Shown: one piece after another, positions 22,370-33,450 of the stretch | How positions within the stretch are numbered: position 1 is the first letter of the stretch | Layout: each line of letters opens with the position of its first letter | NCBI RefSeq assembly: GCF_024166365.1 | Contig: NC_064820.1 | Span: 147,270,001-147,334,000, forward strand | Origin: Elephas maximus indicus | Lineage: Eukaryota; Chordata; Mammalia; Proboscidea; Elephantidae | Direction of reading: 5' to 3' | Length of the DNA stretch: 64,000 nucleotides | Translations under genes and position numbers: made by a program | Notes under the pieces: model-generated | What the model saw: only the letters and a program-made list of their open reading frames with translations | The model's database searches: none | What the model was told of the DNA's origin: nothing

Positions 22370-23030
22370 GTCCATTGTACAGATTTCTTACAGGGCGTCT
22401 GCTTTCTTGGCACTTTCTCTGAATCCTCTGCTGCATAGTTTGAGGGAGCACAGTCCACAAGAGTACCCTCACTTCTGACACCAACTGCAAGTTCAGGGGT
22501 CCCCAAGACTACTCTTAGGTTTGATAATTGGCTATAAGGGCTTTGAGAACTCCCTGAAAGTTGTTGCATTCATGGTTATGGTTTATTACAGCTAAAGAAC
22601 AGAGATTAAAATCAGTCAAGGGGCACATAGGGCGGAGTCCAGGAAAAGTCCCAAACGTGGTGCTTCCAGTTGTTCTTATGGAGTCATGGACAGTGTTACT
22701 TTCCCAGTAATGATGAATGATAATACACATGATGTACTGCCAACCAGGGAAGTGCATCTGAGTCTCTGTGTCCAGAGTTTTTAGTGGGGCTCCATCATGT
22801 CTGCATGGTTGACTGCACACATGGCCGACTGCAGTCTCCAGCCAGCCCCCACCCTGAGTCACACTATTGTTATGACCCAAAGTCCCCAGAGAAACAAACA
22901 CTCCTATCAGGCATGCCATCCCAAAGCTTTAGAGATCATCCCTCAGAGGAGGAGGGCAAAGGCCAGACCTGTCTTCAGGCAAAATTAAATTCTTTACTAC
23001 ATATCTGCCCTACCATATAGATGTACCTGC
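22370..23030 (-). mobile_element. Probable ERV class I-like LTR with adjoining leader
   Basis: On the minus strand this reads as an LTR: 'ctgtaataaaccataacc' supplies the poly(A) signal, followed by a U5-like region. After 'cttgcag' the sequence 'ttggtgtcagaagtgaggg' resembles the start of a primer-binding site and leader. Boundaries are approximate and the family is not identified. Open frames here (up to 134 codons) do not look like retroviral proteins. Confidence 0.5.
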
Positions 23031-23159
23031 CTCCCCACATTTTTAGATGTCCCCTATAATTTATCTCGACGGCACCTAACAACAACATATCTCAATTCTT
23101 CCACAAGCTTTTTACCAGAAGTAAAAATAGCACCTACAATTTCCATGCCAGGGGGTATG

Positions 23160-23515
23160 CTAGATAATGCTGCAATAACCACCCCAGAATCTCAGTGGTT
23201 TTAAAAAAAAGTTTCTCATTCATACTAAATGCCCATTCTGTGTTGGGGAAATGGGGGCTCTGCTCCACTTCTTTCTTACTTCAGGATCCAGGCTCCAAGA
23301 TCTGGAATATTGAAATCTTCCAGAGACTTCAGTCTTCTCAGTCTTGGCTGAGAAAAGAGTTACAGAGGATCTATAGGGATGGTTTAATGTTCTAGCATGG
23401 AAGTGACATCTGCCACTTTCACTGGCCAGTGCAAGTCTCATGGCTATGCCCGACTTCAGGGAGGCAGGTAGTGAAGTACAGAGGTGGTAGATACTGGGGA
23501 TTAATTGTAATATAA
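23160..23515. repeat. Old interspersed repeat, family uncertain
   Basis: Phrases such as 'ccccagaatctcagtggttt' and 'gggggctctgctccacttc' recur in mammalian genomes in my experience, but I cannot name the family with confidence. Confidence 0.35.
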
Positions 23516-23518
23516 ACT

Positions 23519-23720
23519 TAAGGAGCCCTAGTGGCACAGTACTTAAGCACTCAGCTGTTAACAAAAAGGTTTGTGGCTCAAACCCACCGAGTGGCTCTGT
23601 GGGAGAAAGACCTGCTCCTGTAAAGATTATAGCCTGGGGAACCCAATGGAGCAGTTCTACTCTGTCACATGGGGTTGTTGTGAGTTGAAATCAATTTGAT
23701 GGCACCTAACAACAACAATC
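23519..23720 (+). repeat. AfroSINE, longer variant
   Basis: Starts 'aggagccctagtggcacagt', contains the 'gtaaagattatagcc' middle segment and ends with 'ggcacctaacaacaacaatc', the RTE-like tail. Confidence 0.92.
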
Positions 23721-23721
23721 A

Positions 23722-23930
23722 TAAACCAGTGAACCAATTGTTGAGTGGATTCCAACTCATGGCAACACCATGTGAGTCAGAACTGTGATCCATAGGGTTT
23801 TCAATGGTTGATTTTTGGGAAGTAGATGGCCCAGCTTTTCTTCTAAGGCACCTCTGGGTGAACTTGAACTTCTAGTTTTGGTTAGCAGCTGAGTCTATCA
23901 ACTGTTTGCACCATCCAGGGACACCATATT
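23722..23930 (-). repeat. AfroSINE variant, antisense
   Basis: Antisense element containing 'gttagcagctgag' and 'tcagaactgtgatccatagg'. It abuts the sense AfroSINE at 23519-23720 tail to tail, forming a second SINE inverted pair. Confidence 0.8.
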
Positions 23931-24808
23931 TATCATAGCACCCAATAAAGTCTTTGTAGAGATTGCCCTCTGCCATTGAAAGTTCTGAACCGAGCACTTG
24001 GTCAAAGAGACAAGTGGGATCATAGAACTGACTTTGTGCAACTTGAGAGAATAAATGGGTAGAAGTTAATATGAAGCTGATTGCCTCATTATGAGGTCAA
24101 ACTTTCTGGAAGTTAGAGATGGTCTGTGATAACAGGAGTTGCCTAGAGTGGTAATACATTCCTATATAAAAATGAGTTGGTTAGCCAAAATTGTAATGGC
24201 GATTGTGAATAGAGTTCGTAGGTTTTGGTGGAGGGCTATTTTGCCTGATCCATTGAATATGCAACATGTCAGCATAGAGCTTAAATGAACAGGCAGGTCA
24301 AAAGGGTAAGTCTGAAATGAGTCTTCTCTTCCCTCGTCAAATGCCTACCAAGTGGTGGTTTACCAGATTACTTATGAGCTCTGTTTTTCTCAGGTCATCA
24401 CCTAGAAAAATAAACTGATAAGCTGTGTGCAGTTCCAGGTTAGTGGCTGGATCTACCCCTAAAGAGAGCTTACTGGAGATTTCCTGCTGACATTTCCAAG
24501 CCCAGGCTGCTTCTCTGAAAGGTTTCTTTCCAGAATAAGTAGCAGCTTCAAACCCACTTCCAACTTTTCCTGGAGCCGCTTGGTGGGGGAAGGTGGCTCT
24601 ACCAGTGCAAATGTACTTGCTCTTCTCTCCTCTCCCTCATGGCAGGCTCAGCTTCCACTGCATTTCTTCAAATCCAGCTCAAACTCGAATCCTGTACAAA
24701 TCTTCCTGTTATTCCCCTCAACTGTAATGATACGCACCACGATGAGTATTTTATTTATTCCTATGAATTTTTTTGGTAGCAACCGGCAGACTTTAATGTG
24801 CATGTTTT
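23931..24808. other. Intergenic, unclassified
   Basis: No gene recognised. A weak L2-like patch may lie at 24650-24720 ('cttcaaatccagctcaaact'). Confidence 0.35.
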
Positions 24809-25301
24809 TGTCATCTAGTGCTGCTATAACAGAAGTACCACAAGTGGATGGCTTTAACAAAGAGAAATTTATTTCCTCAGAGTAAAGTAGGCTAAAAGTC
24901 CAAATTCAGGGTGTCAGTTCGAGGGGAAGGCTTTCTCCGTTGGCCTTTTCATCAATCTTCCCCCTGGATTAGGAGCTTCTCCATGGAGGGGCCCCAGGTC
25001 CAAAGGACATGCTCGGCTCCTGGCACTGCGTTCTTGGTGATATGAGGTCCCCAACTCTCTGCTTGCTTCCCTTTCCTTTTATCTCTTGAAAGGTAAAAAG
25101 TGGTGCAGGCCACACCCCAGGGAAAGTCCGTTTTCACTGGACCAGGGAGGTGACCTGAGTATGGGTGGTGTCACAATTCCATCCTAATCCTCTTTAACAT
25201 AAAATTTCAATCACAAAATGGAGGACAACCACAGAATAGTGGAAATCAGGGCCTAACCAAGTTGATAAATTTTGGGGGGGGACATAATTCAATCCATGAC
25301 A
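24809..25301 (-). mobile_element. Solo LTR, family A, antisense
   Basis: Begins tgtcatctagtgctgctata and ends 'attcaatccatgaca' (TG...CA). On the minus strand the head matches the family A start 'tggattgaatt' with a C-run. It shares the 'aggtccaaaggacatgctc' block with the other LTRs here. I could not see a clean target duplication. Confidence 0.75.
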
Positions 25302-25632
25302 ATGCAGGAAAAATTAAGTCCACTGTACACATTAAAAATACAGGAAATTTCATGCAGACATGGAGCTTCCAATTCAGCCTTTGTACAACTTTTAGAATGA
25401 GAATAACATATAAATACAGTACATTTTGCAGTTCCCAAACATAATTTTATATTGTGATTTATACAGCTTCTCTTCATATTTTGATTTCCACATTGTTAAC
25501 CTGATTAACATTTATTCTTATGAATTCTTATTTAAGATTTTATTTGAATGTCTATATTTGGTTATTTTCAAGAATAATATAGCAAAAACTTGCATTCAGT
25601 TAAAAACTTTTATGGGAGGTTTTAAACATTTC
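25302..25632. other. Intergenic, unclassified
   Basis: AT-rich, nothing recognised. Confidence 0.4.
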
Positions 25633-25697
25633 TTATTGTTGTTAGGTGCAGTGGAGTTGATTTCTGACTCATAGTGATCCCATGTGACAGAGTACGG

Positions 25698-26480
25698 TGC
25701 AATGGATCACTTTTGTGTGGCCTTTCTAGCCACGGTCTTGGTCTTGTAGCTCTCACCCAAGTGAACGAATGGGACTGTGCAAATAAGGCAATTGTAGCCC
25801 ACCAAGGGGATTGGTCAGTTTTGCCTTAAAAAAGAGCCAATTCCAGAGGAGAGAGGATCCTACCACGACCAAGGAGGAACAGCCAGGAGTGGAGAGTGTG
25901 TCCTTTGGACCCGGGATCCCTGTGCTGAGAAGCTCCTGGAACCAGAAGACCAAAAGAGAGCTATAACCCTGAAGACAGTGAGAAACAGTGGCAGGAGAGT
26001 CAGGCAGGAGACTGCACATTGGGCTTCCCGGCCCACGGAGCAAGAAAGCTGAGTGCCTGGGGCGCCTCTGTGGACTTACTGGCAGGGGCTAAAAGAGCTT
26101 TATAACACTTGCCTGAGCAGGGCAGGTGCCTAAGGCCAGAGAGAGGTGTGTCTTTGAGCACAGCTGAAAAGAGACTGTCCTGATGGAAGAACTGTATCCT
26201 GAGTGTTCTTGAGCCTGAATTGTAACCCATTACTTCCCTAATAAACCCTATAATCATGAATATTGTCTGTGAGTTCTGTGTGTCCATTGCAATGATTTAC
26301 TGAACCCAGCAGAGAAACAGTGCTGTGGGAGGGACAGTTAATATCAGAATTGGTGAAGATGGTGGAGAGGAGGCATGTCTGATTTCCGCCTCAAAGGAAT
26401 CAACCTTGGGCTGTTGATTTTGATTCTCTTCTCCCCTGTGAAGTTAGAGGAGGCCAGATACCACCCCCATACCATTTTTA
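25698..26480 (+). mobile_element. Solo LTR, family B, inserted in AfroSINE
   Basis: Starts 'tgcaatggatcac' and ends 'cataccattttta'. It contains 'ccctaataaaccctataatc' (poly(A) signal and start of the U5-like region) and the 'gtgtcctttggacccggg' block. The host duplication appears to be agagt (25689-25693 / 26482-26486), leaving a few unexplained bases at the 5' edge. Confidence 0.78.
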
Positions 26481-26521
26481 TAGAGTGGAACTGCCCCATG
26501 GTGTTTTCTAGGGTACAATCT

Positions 26522-27042
26522 TGTTACGGATTGAATTCTGTCCCCCCAAAATATGTGTCAACTTGGGTAGGCCATGACTCCCAGTATTGTGGGATTGTCT
26601 TCGATTTTGTTATCTGATGTAATTATCTGATGTGTTGTAAATCCTAACCTCTATGATGAATGAGGCAGGATTAGAGGTAGTGATGTTAATGAGGCACAGG
26701 ACACAATCTATAGGACTAGGTTGTAACCCGAGTCAATCTCTTTTGAGATATAAAAGAGAGAAGGGAGCAGAGAGAGAAGAACCTCATTACCACCAAGCAA
26801 GAAGAGCCAGGAATGCAGCGTGTCCTTTGGACCTGGGATTCCTGTGGTTAGAAGCTCCTAGACCAAGGGAAGACTGATGACAAGGACCTTCCTTTAGAGC
26901 CAACAGAGAGAGAAAGCCTTCCCCTGGTGCTGGTACCCTGAACTCAGACTTCTAGCCTACTAGACTGAGATAATAAATGTCTGTCTGTTAGAGCCATCTA
27001 CTTGTGGTATTTCTGTTATAGCGGTACTAGATAACTAAGACA
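26522..27042 (+). mobile_element. Solo LTR, family A, inserted in AfroSINE
   Basis: 521 bp from 'tgttacggattgaattctgt' to 'gataactaagaca', with an atct duplication (26518-26521 / 27043-27046). It has a TATA-like 'gatataaaagagag' and an AATAAA near the 3' end, consistent with an LTR promoter and poly(A) signal. Confidence 0.82.
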
Positions 27043-27204
27043 ATCTTTATGGGAGCAGACTGTCAGTTCTATCTCCCATGGAGCTGCTGGGTGGATTCGA
27101 ACTGCTGATTTTCTGGTTAGCAGCCAAGTGCTTAACCACTGTACCACCATAATGAACCTCTATTACCTTAAATAAAACTACTAGCTCATGTAATGCCACA
27201 TTTC

Positions 27205-27345
27205 TACAAGGAGGACATTGTCTTTATTTCATACATACAGAAACTTTTGGAAAGAGGAATGATTTGCCCAAGGTGCCATAGGTGGCAAGTAGCAGAATGG
27301 CATTCGAATCCAGGAATACCTGACTACTACTATTACTCTGGCTCC
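27205..27345 (+). repeat. MIR
   Basis: The core 'gatttgcccaaggtgccata' and 'gcagaatggcattcgaatcc' match the conserved centre and tRNA-like segment of MIR. Confidence 0.7.
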
Positions 27346-27702
27346 TACATCGGGCCTGCAAATCATTTGACCTTGTTAGTACAGAACTTCATTTCTTAAG
27401 TGTTCTTTTGCACAGATGCTGTTTCAGACAGTTCAAAGTTTAGAGTTATGGAGTCCACATGTGATCTAGAGTAGTCACGATGTAGTAGTATGCGAGTGCC
27501 ACCATGCATTCTCAAATTCCACTTCAAGAGTAAAAAAGAAGTTTTGCCTAGAGAAAGCTTGTCTTTGAAGTTTTTTGTTTGTTTTGTAGGTTGTTTCTTA
27601 ATATGCCCTCAAATGTATGTGTACATATTTTGTTTCCCATATTGGTCTTTTCCCTTTATAAACAATACCAGTACGATCAGGCCTGTTTTCTAGTATTTTA
27701 TG

Positions 27703-30700
27703 TTGTTGTAGTTGTTAGCTGCTGCTGAGTCTATTCAAACTCATAGCAATCCTGTGTACAACAGAATGAAACACTGCCCAGTCCTGTGCCATCCTCACAA
27801 TCTTTGTTATGTTTGAGCCCATTGTTGTAGCCACTGTGTCAATGCATCTCCTGGAGGGTCTTCCTCTTTTTTGCTGACCACTGGGTGGGGTTTACCAAGT
27901 ATGGTGTCCTTCTGCATGGACTGGTCCCTCCTGATAACATGTCCAAAGTAAGCAAGATAAGGTCTCACTATCCTTGCTTCTAAGGAGCATTCTGGCTGTA
28001 CTTCTTCCAAGACAGATTTATTTGTTCTTCTGGCAGCCCATGGTATATTCAGTATTCTTTGCCAACACCATAATTCAAATGCATCAATTCTTCTTCAGCC
28101 TTCCTTATTCATTGTCCAGCTTTCACATGCATATGAGGTGATTGAAAATACCATGGCTTGGGTCAGGTGCACCTTAGTCCTCAAAATCACATCTTTTTTT
28201 TTTTTTTTTTTAACACTTTATAAAGAGTTTTTTTTTTTTGCAACAGATTTGCCCAGTGTAATGCATCTTTTGGTTTCTTGACTGCTGCTTCCATAGGCAT
28301 TGATTGTGGACCCAAGTAAAACAAAATCCTTAACAACTTCAGTCTTTTCTGTTTATCATGATGATGCTTATTGGTCCAGTTATGAGGACTTTTGTTTTCC
28401 TTATGTTGTGGAGTAATCCATACTGAAGGCTATAGTCTTTGATCTTCATCAGTAAATGCTTCAAGTCCTCTTTGATTTCTGCAAGCAAGGTTGTGTCATT
28501 TGCTTATCACAGGTTGTTAGTGAGTCCTCCTCCAATCCTTATGCTGCATTGTTTTTCATATATTCCAGCTTCTCGGATTTGTTCAGCATACAGATTTAAT
28601 AAATTATGATGAAAGGACACAAACCTGAGACACACCTTTTCTGATTTTAAACCAATCGGTATCCCCTTGTTCTGTTCAAACAACTTCCTCTTGGTCTAGG
28701 TTCAGGTTTTGCATGAGCACAATTAAGTGTTTTAGAATTCCCATTCTTTGCAGTGTTATCCAGAATTTGTTATGACCCACACAGTTGAATGCCTTTGCAT
28801 AGTCAATAAAACACAGGTAAACATCTTTCTGGTATTCTCTGCTTTCAGTCAAAAATCTATCTGATATCAGCAATGATATCCCTCATTCCATGTCCTCTTC
28901 TGAATCTGGCCTGAGTCTCTGGCAGTTCCCTGTTGATGTACTGATGCAACCACTTCTGAATTATCTTCAGCAAAATTTTACTTGTGTTTAATATTGATGA
29001 TACTGTTTGATAATTTCTGCATTCTGTTGGATCACATTTCTTTGGAATAGGCACAAATATAGATATCTTCCAGTCAGTTGGCCAGGTAACTTCCAAATTT
29101 CTTGGCATAGATGAGTGAGCACCTCCAGTGTTTGTTGAAACATCTCATCTGGTATTCTGTCAATTCCTGGAGCCTTGTTTTTTGCCAATGCTTTCAGTGC
29201 AGCTTGGACTACTTCCTTTACTACCATTGGTTCTTGATTATATGCCACCTCCTGAAACAGATGAACGTTGACCAATGCTTTCTGGTACTGTGACTCTCTG
29301 TATTCCTTCCATCTTCTTTTGGTGCTTCCTGCATTGTTCAATATTTTGCCCATAGAATCCTTCAGTATTGCAACTTGAGGCTTGAATTTTTTCTTCAGTT
29401 CTTTCAGCTTGAGAAATGCCAAGCATGTTCTTCCCTTTTGGTTTTCTAATTCCAAGTCTTTGCACATTTCATTACACTTTGTCTTCTCAAGCTGCCCTTT
29501 GAAATCTTCTGTTCAGCTCTCTTACTTCATCATTTCTTCCATTCACTTTGGCTACTCTATGTTTAAGAGCAAGTTTCAGAGTCTCTTCTGACATCCATTT
29601 AGGTCTTTTCTTTCTTTCCTGTCTTTCTAATGACCTTTTGCTTTCTTCATGTATGATTTCCTTGATGTCATTCCATAACTCATCTGGTCTTTGGTCATTA
29701 GCGTTCAGTGTGCCAAATCTATTCTTGAGATGGCCTCTAAATTCAGGTGGGATAAACTCAAGGTTGTACTTTGGCTCTCATGGACTTGTTTTAATTTTCT
29801 ACAGCTTCAACTTTTTAAAAATGCTGTAGTAGGGTCTGCATCTGACCTTCTCTAACTTCACAAGGGGGAAGGAGAATCTAGATCAACAGTCCAAGGCTGC
29901 ATCCTTTGAAGTGGAGGTGAGACATGCCTCTTCCCTGCGCTATCGTTACCAATTCCAACACAAACCATCTCTCCCATGGCAAACTGTACTTGTCTGCTCA
30001 GTTCAATAATTCATTGCAATGGCAGCACAGAATGCACAGACCATACTTACAGTTATGGGGTTTATTAGGAAAGTAACAGGTTACAATTCAGATTCAAGAA
30101 CGCTCAGGATACAGTTCTTACATTAGGACAGCCCCTACTCAGCCGTGTCTGCAGGCACACCTCTTTCTAGCCCCTCAGTTTCTGCCCTGCTAGGGCAAGT
30201 ATTACGAAGCTGTTTTAGCTCCATGGCTACAAGTGCCTCCCTGAGGCACTCCACTCCCCAGTAAACCTTGGCCTGAGGCACCCAGCTCTAGCTGGTTGGC
30301 AAACCTAGCTCCACCAGGTGCCCGGAGGCACCCTACTCCCCCAGCAAGCCTCCTGCCCAAAGATGCTCAGTTTTCTCACTCTGTGGGTTGGGAAGTCCAC
30401 TGTGCAGTCTCCTGCTCGTCACCCAGTCTTGCTGCTGTTTCTCTGCTGCCGCTTCTTGCCATCCTCAGTGTTACAGCTCTCTCTCTCTCTGTCTCCTGGG
30501 TCTAGGAGGGTCTCAGCAAGGAATCCTGGGTCCAAAGGACACACTCCACTCCTGGCTCTTCTTCCTTGATGGTGGTGAGATCCTCTCTCCTGCCTCTGGG
30601 ATAGCTCATCTTAATCCTAGTGGGATGGTAAAACTGGCCAGTATCCTCTTAGGGTTCCATATAGCTTATTTGCATGGTCCCACCCAATCATTTGGTGGGA

Positions 30701-31846
30701 GTTAGAAGAGCCATATTAAGTAATTCATTGCATTGCAAACTTAAACTTGCATATGAGCAACTGATTCTGTTTTCCAGTCAGCTCCTGGCCTTGTTCTGGC
30801 TGATGATATTGAGCTTCTCCATTGCCTCTTTCCATAGATGTAGTCAATTTGATTCTTGTGTATTCTATCCGGTAAGATCCATGTGTATAGTCGCCATTTA
30901 TGTTGTTGAAAAAAGGTATTTGCAATGAATAGGTCATTGGTCTTGTAAAATTCTATCATGTGATCTCTGGTGTCATTTCTGTCACCAAGGCCATATTTTC
31001 CAACTATTGATTCTTCTTCTTTGTTTCCAGTGTTTTTGCATTCCAATTATCAATTGGTATAATTGGTAATTATCAACGCATCTTGACTGAATGATCAATT
31101 TCAGACTGCAGAAGTTGATAAAAATCTTCAATTTCTTCATATTTGGCAAGAGTGTTTGGTGTTTAAATTTGAATAATAGTCATATTAACTAGTCTTCCTT
31201 GTAGGCGTATGGATATTATCCTATCACTGACAGCAGTACTTCAGGATAGATTTTGTTCTTTTTGACAATGAACGTGACTCCCTTCCTCTTCAATTTGTCA
31301 TTTGTGGCACAGTATAACATATGATTGTCTGATTCAAATGGCTAATACCAGTCCATTTCAGCTCACTAATGCCTTGGATATTGATCTTCAAGCATTCCAT
31401 TTCATTTTTGACAATTTCCAATTTTCCTAGATTCATACTTCAGACATTTCACGTTCTGATTATTAATAGATGTTTGCAGCTGTTTCTTCTCATTTTGAGT
31501 TGTGCCCCATCAGGAAATGAAGATCCCAAAAGCTTTACTCCATCCACGTCATTAAAATCAACTCTACTTTGAGGAGGCAGCTCTTCCTCAGTCGTATGGA
31601 GTACCTTCCAACCTGAGGGGCTCCTCTTCCATTACTATATCAGACCATGTTCTGCTGCTATTCATAAGCTTTCCGCTGGCCATTTTTTTTTTAGAAGTAG
31701 ATTGCCAGGTGTTTCTTCCTAGTCTGTTGTAGTCTGGTTGCTCCTCTGAAACCTGCCCACTGCTGGTATTTGAGACACCAGTGGCATAGCTTCCATCATC
31801 ACACCAACATGCAAGCCACCACAGCACTACAAACTGAAAGATGAGG
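27703..31846 (-). mobile_element. RTE (BovB-like) LINE, near full length, split by LTR
   Basis: About 3.2 kb of RTE (27703-29813 and 30738-31846) in antisense, interrupted by LTR family B. Minus-strand fragments include the endonuclease-side sequence near 31000, the pre-RT segment LAKNKAPGID, RT fragment FIDYAKAFNCVGHN at about 28780 and the C-terminal region. The catalytic YADD site is degenerate (reads stop-A-N-D near 28500), and many frameshifts show it is dead. The 3' end at about 27703 shares its tail with AfroSINEs. Confidence 0.88.
29814..30737 (-). mobile_element. Solo LTR, family B, inserted in RTE
   Basis: 924 bp ending '...cattgcattgca', flanked by aactt at 29809-29813 and 30738-30742. 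The RTE sequence is continuous across the gap when compared with the second RTE copy at 45115-45150. It contains a (CT)n patch at 30477-30497. Confidence 0.85.
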
Positions 31847-32604
31847 GGTAATTAATTCAAATAGTGTTTGGAATCATGTTATGAAACCCTGCATGTCATA
31901 AAATGAATGGACTTGCCTGTTTTATGTAGTGTATTTGGTTTCCCTCCTGGCTTGTGTGCTCACTTAGAAAAGTTGTTGCTCCTCTTTTTTTCCTACTGGC
32001 AGGCCAGCTCCTGGCCAAGGCTTTGCACACTGTAGGATTCAGTGCTATGAACTGTCTCCTCAGTCTTCAGTGAATGGTGTAAAGGACAAGCATCCTAGCC
32101 TCTAGCCTTGTTCTCCTGCCTCATGAAGTGTCTTCCTCTCAGCATTTGCCCTAATTCTGGATCCTTTCCATCTGACATCTAGGTAGGACTGGGGAAACTA
32201 ATCCCTTCTGCTAAGTAGGCTTATATGGGGGGGGGGGGGGTTTGATAAGTCAGAAATCTCATAATAAACACATAAAAAAGGGGGATTTGTAAGCAAAGCA
32301 CTTTTTGTCCCATCCCTTCCTGTTATGGTAGAATAAAGAATATGGAGATTCTAAGGAGGTTATGTAGGTGCAAATTTTAAAAATTATACGGTGTTCCAAA
32401 AACAGAGGCTTTTTTTTTTTTTTTTCATTACCACAAGCAAGGATCCTAGGGGTCCCAACACCCTTATTATTTGCAGTTGGGGGTATCACCCCACCCATCC
32501 ATAAGCAACTCACAGATAGAGGCTGAGTTCCTTTAAGATGCTTTGGGCATCTAGCACATGCGGTATTAATAAATCTTTTTGCCAAGAGAAATTAAAAGCA
32601 CAGT
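31847..32604. other. Sequence upstream of C5orf24, unclassified
   Basis: No gene recognised. It contains a 14-base G-run at about 32227-32240 and a T-run near 32410. Confidence 0.4.
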
Positions 32605-32690
32605 TTCTAGGAGACTGCTTGGTTTAAATCCTGATTCAACCACTAATTAGTTCTGTAATCTAAGAAACGGGGTCAACAGTAGTTCTGACA
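32605..32690 (+). repeat. MIR fragment
   Basis: 'ttaaatcctgattcaaccac' followed by 'gttctgtaatctaagaaacggg' fits a truncated, diverged MIR. Confidence 0.5.
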
Positions 32691-32749
32691 TTGCAGAATA
32701 AGAGAGAGAAGTTATTAATTCCATATTTGGGGTCCCTCCCACCTAGCTG

Positions 32750-33450
32750 CAGCACAGGGCCTGCCCTAGAGTCTGAGCTGCTCAGTCCGAAGCCCCACCT
32801 ACCTCCTGTCCCGTTCCCATGGCGCGCAAGCGCAGCCTGGCTGCCCGAGTTACCCTCCCCAAGCTCGCGGGCGGTCGTCGGCGGGGGATCGGGTCTCGCG
32901 ATGCGTGTGTGCGTGCTGTGCGTGCGCGGTCCTCGCGAGCACGCGCACGCCGCCCCTCAGCGTACGGGGCTGTGGTGGCTTCTTCCTCTGGGTTCGGAGC
33001 AGGACCCTGAGCAGTACCCGCGGCCGAAGCTCGCAGTCAGCATCCTCCGCGTTGCCGCCACCATCGTTGCCTGTCCCTCCTCCGTGGATTCTTCTCCCCG
33101 CAGTGCAGAGGCGGTGCTGGGGAGGGAGCGGTGCCAGCGTGCGATTCCCAGCCGATGGGAAGCCCCTGGACGCGCTGAGGGGCCGGGCTGCTAGCGGCTG
33201 AGGTAGGTGGGCGCGCGCAGGCTTGTCAGCCTGGCGGGGAGCGGAGCCGGGGAGGCGGGCGCCAATGGAGGAGACATGGAGGCGGCGCGCACGGGGGCCT
33301 AGCTAGCCTGCGAGAAGAGGTCTCCGACCCGTGCCCGAGGAGGGGCGCTGGCCTAGCCCGGAGCGTGAGGAGGCGCCCCTTCGTAGCTGCTCTTCCTTCG
33401 GCGTGGAGCCATTTCTGGGGGGAAATTCCTCTGCGGTAGGGGGAGGGGTC
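32750..33450 (+). promoter_or_regulatory. C5orf24: CpG island promoter of C5orf24
   Basis: This is the only strongly GC- and CpG-rich stretch in the window, with dense CG dinucleotides from about 32820 to 33380. It sits 5 kb upstream of the C5orf24 coding exon and on the same strand. A palindromic CTCGCGAG lies at 32932-32939, a motif seen in many CpG-island promoters; no TATA box is evident. The start site cannot be fixed from sequence. Open frames here (63-172 codons on both strands) are what high GC content produces and are not supported as genes. Confidence 0.85.
32900..33202 (+). other. C5orf24: C5orf24 5'UTR exon 1 (3' end defined, 5' end inferred)
   Basis: A good donor ag|gtaggt sits at 33203 at the 3' side of the CpG island, and the matching acceptor lies at 37978 just upstream of the start codon. 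The 5' end is a guess inside the island. Confidence 0.6.

Larger units (their letters stand above)
25633..27152 (-). repeat. AfroSINE split by two LTR insertions
   Basis: Antisense AfroSINE in three pieces: 25633-25694 (tail, 'gttgttaggtgcagtggagt'), 26482-26521 ('gtggaactgccccatggtg') and 27043-27152 ('ttaaccactgtaccacca'). The first gap is LTR family B and the second LTR family A. Confidence 0.85.

Noticed and set aside
22515..23020. Open frames of 63-134 codons near 22.5-23.0 kb as a possible gene
   Set aside because: They sit in an LTR-like sequence and lack retroviral or cellular protein motifs and splice context.
32227..32240. 14-base G-run as a functional quadruplex
   Set aside because: A plain homopolymer next to the gene is more likely a slippage-prone simple repeat or a sequencing problem than a regulated element.
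32691..33201. Open frames of 63-167 codons on the + strand of the CpG island
   Set aside because: Three overlapping frames in the same stretch, with Arg/Ala/Pro-rich translation and no similarity. They fit 5'UTR or promoter sequence.
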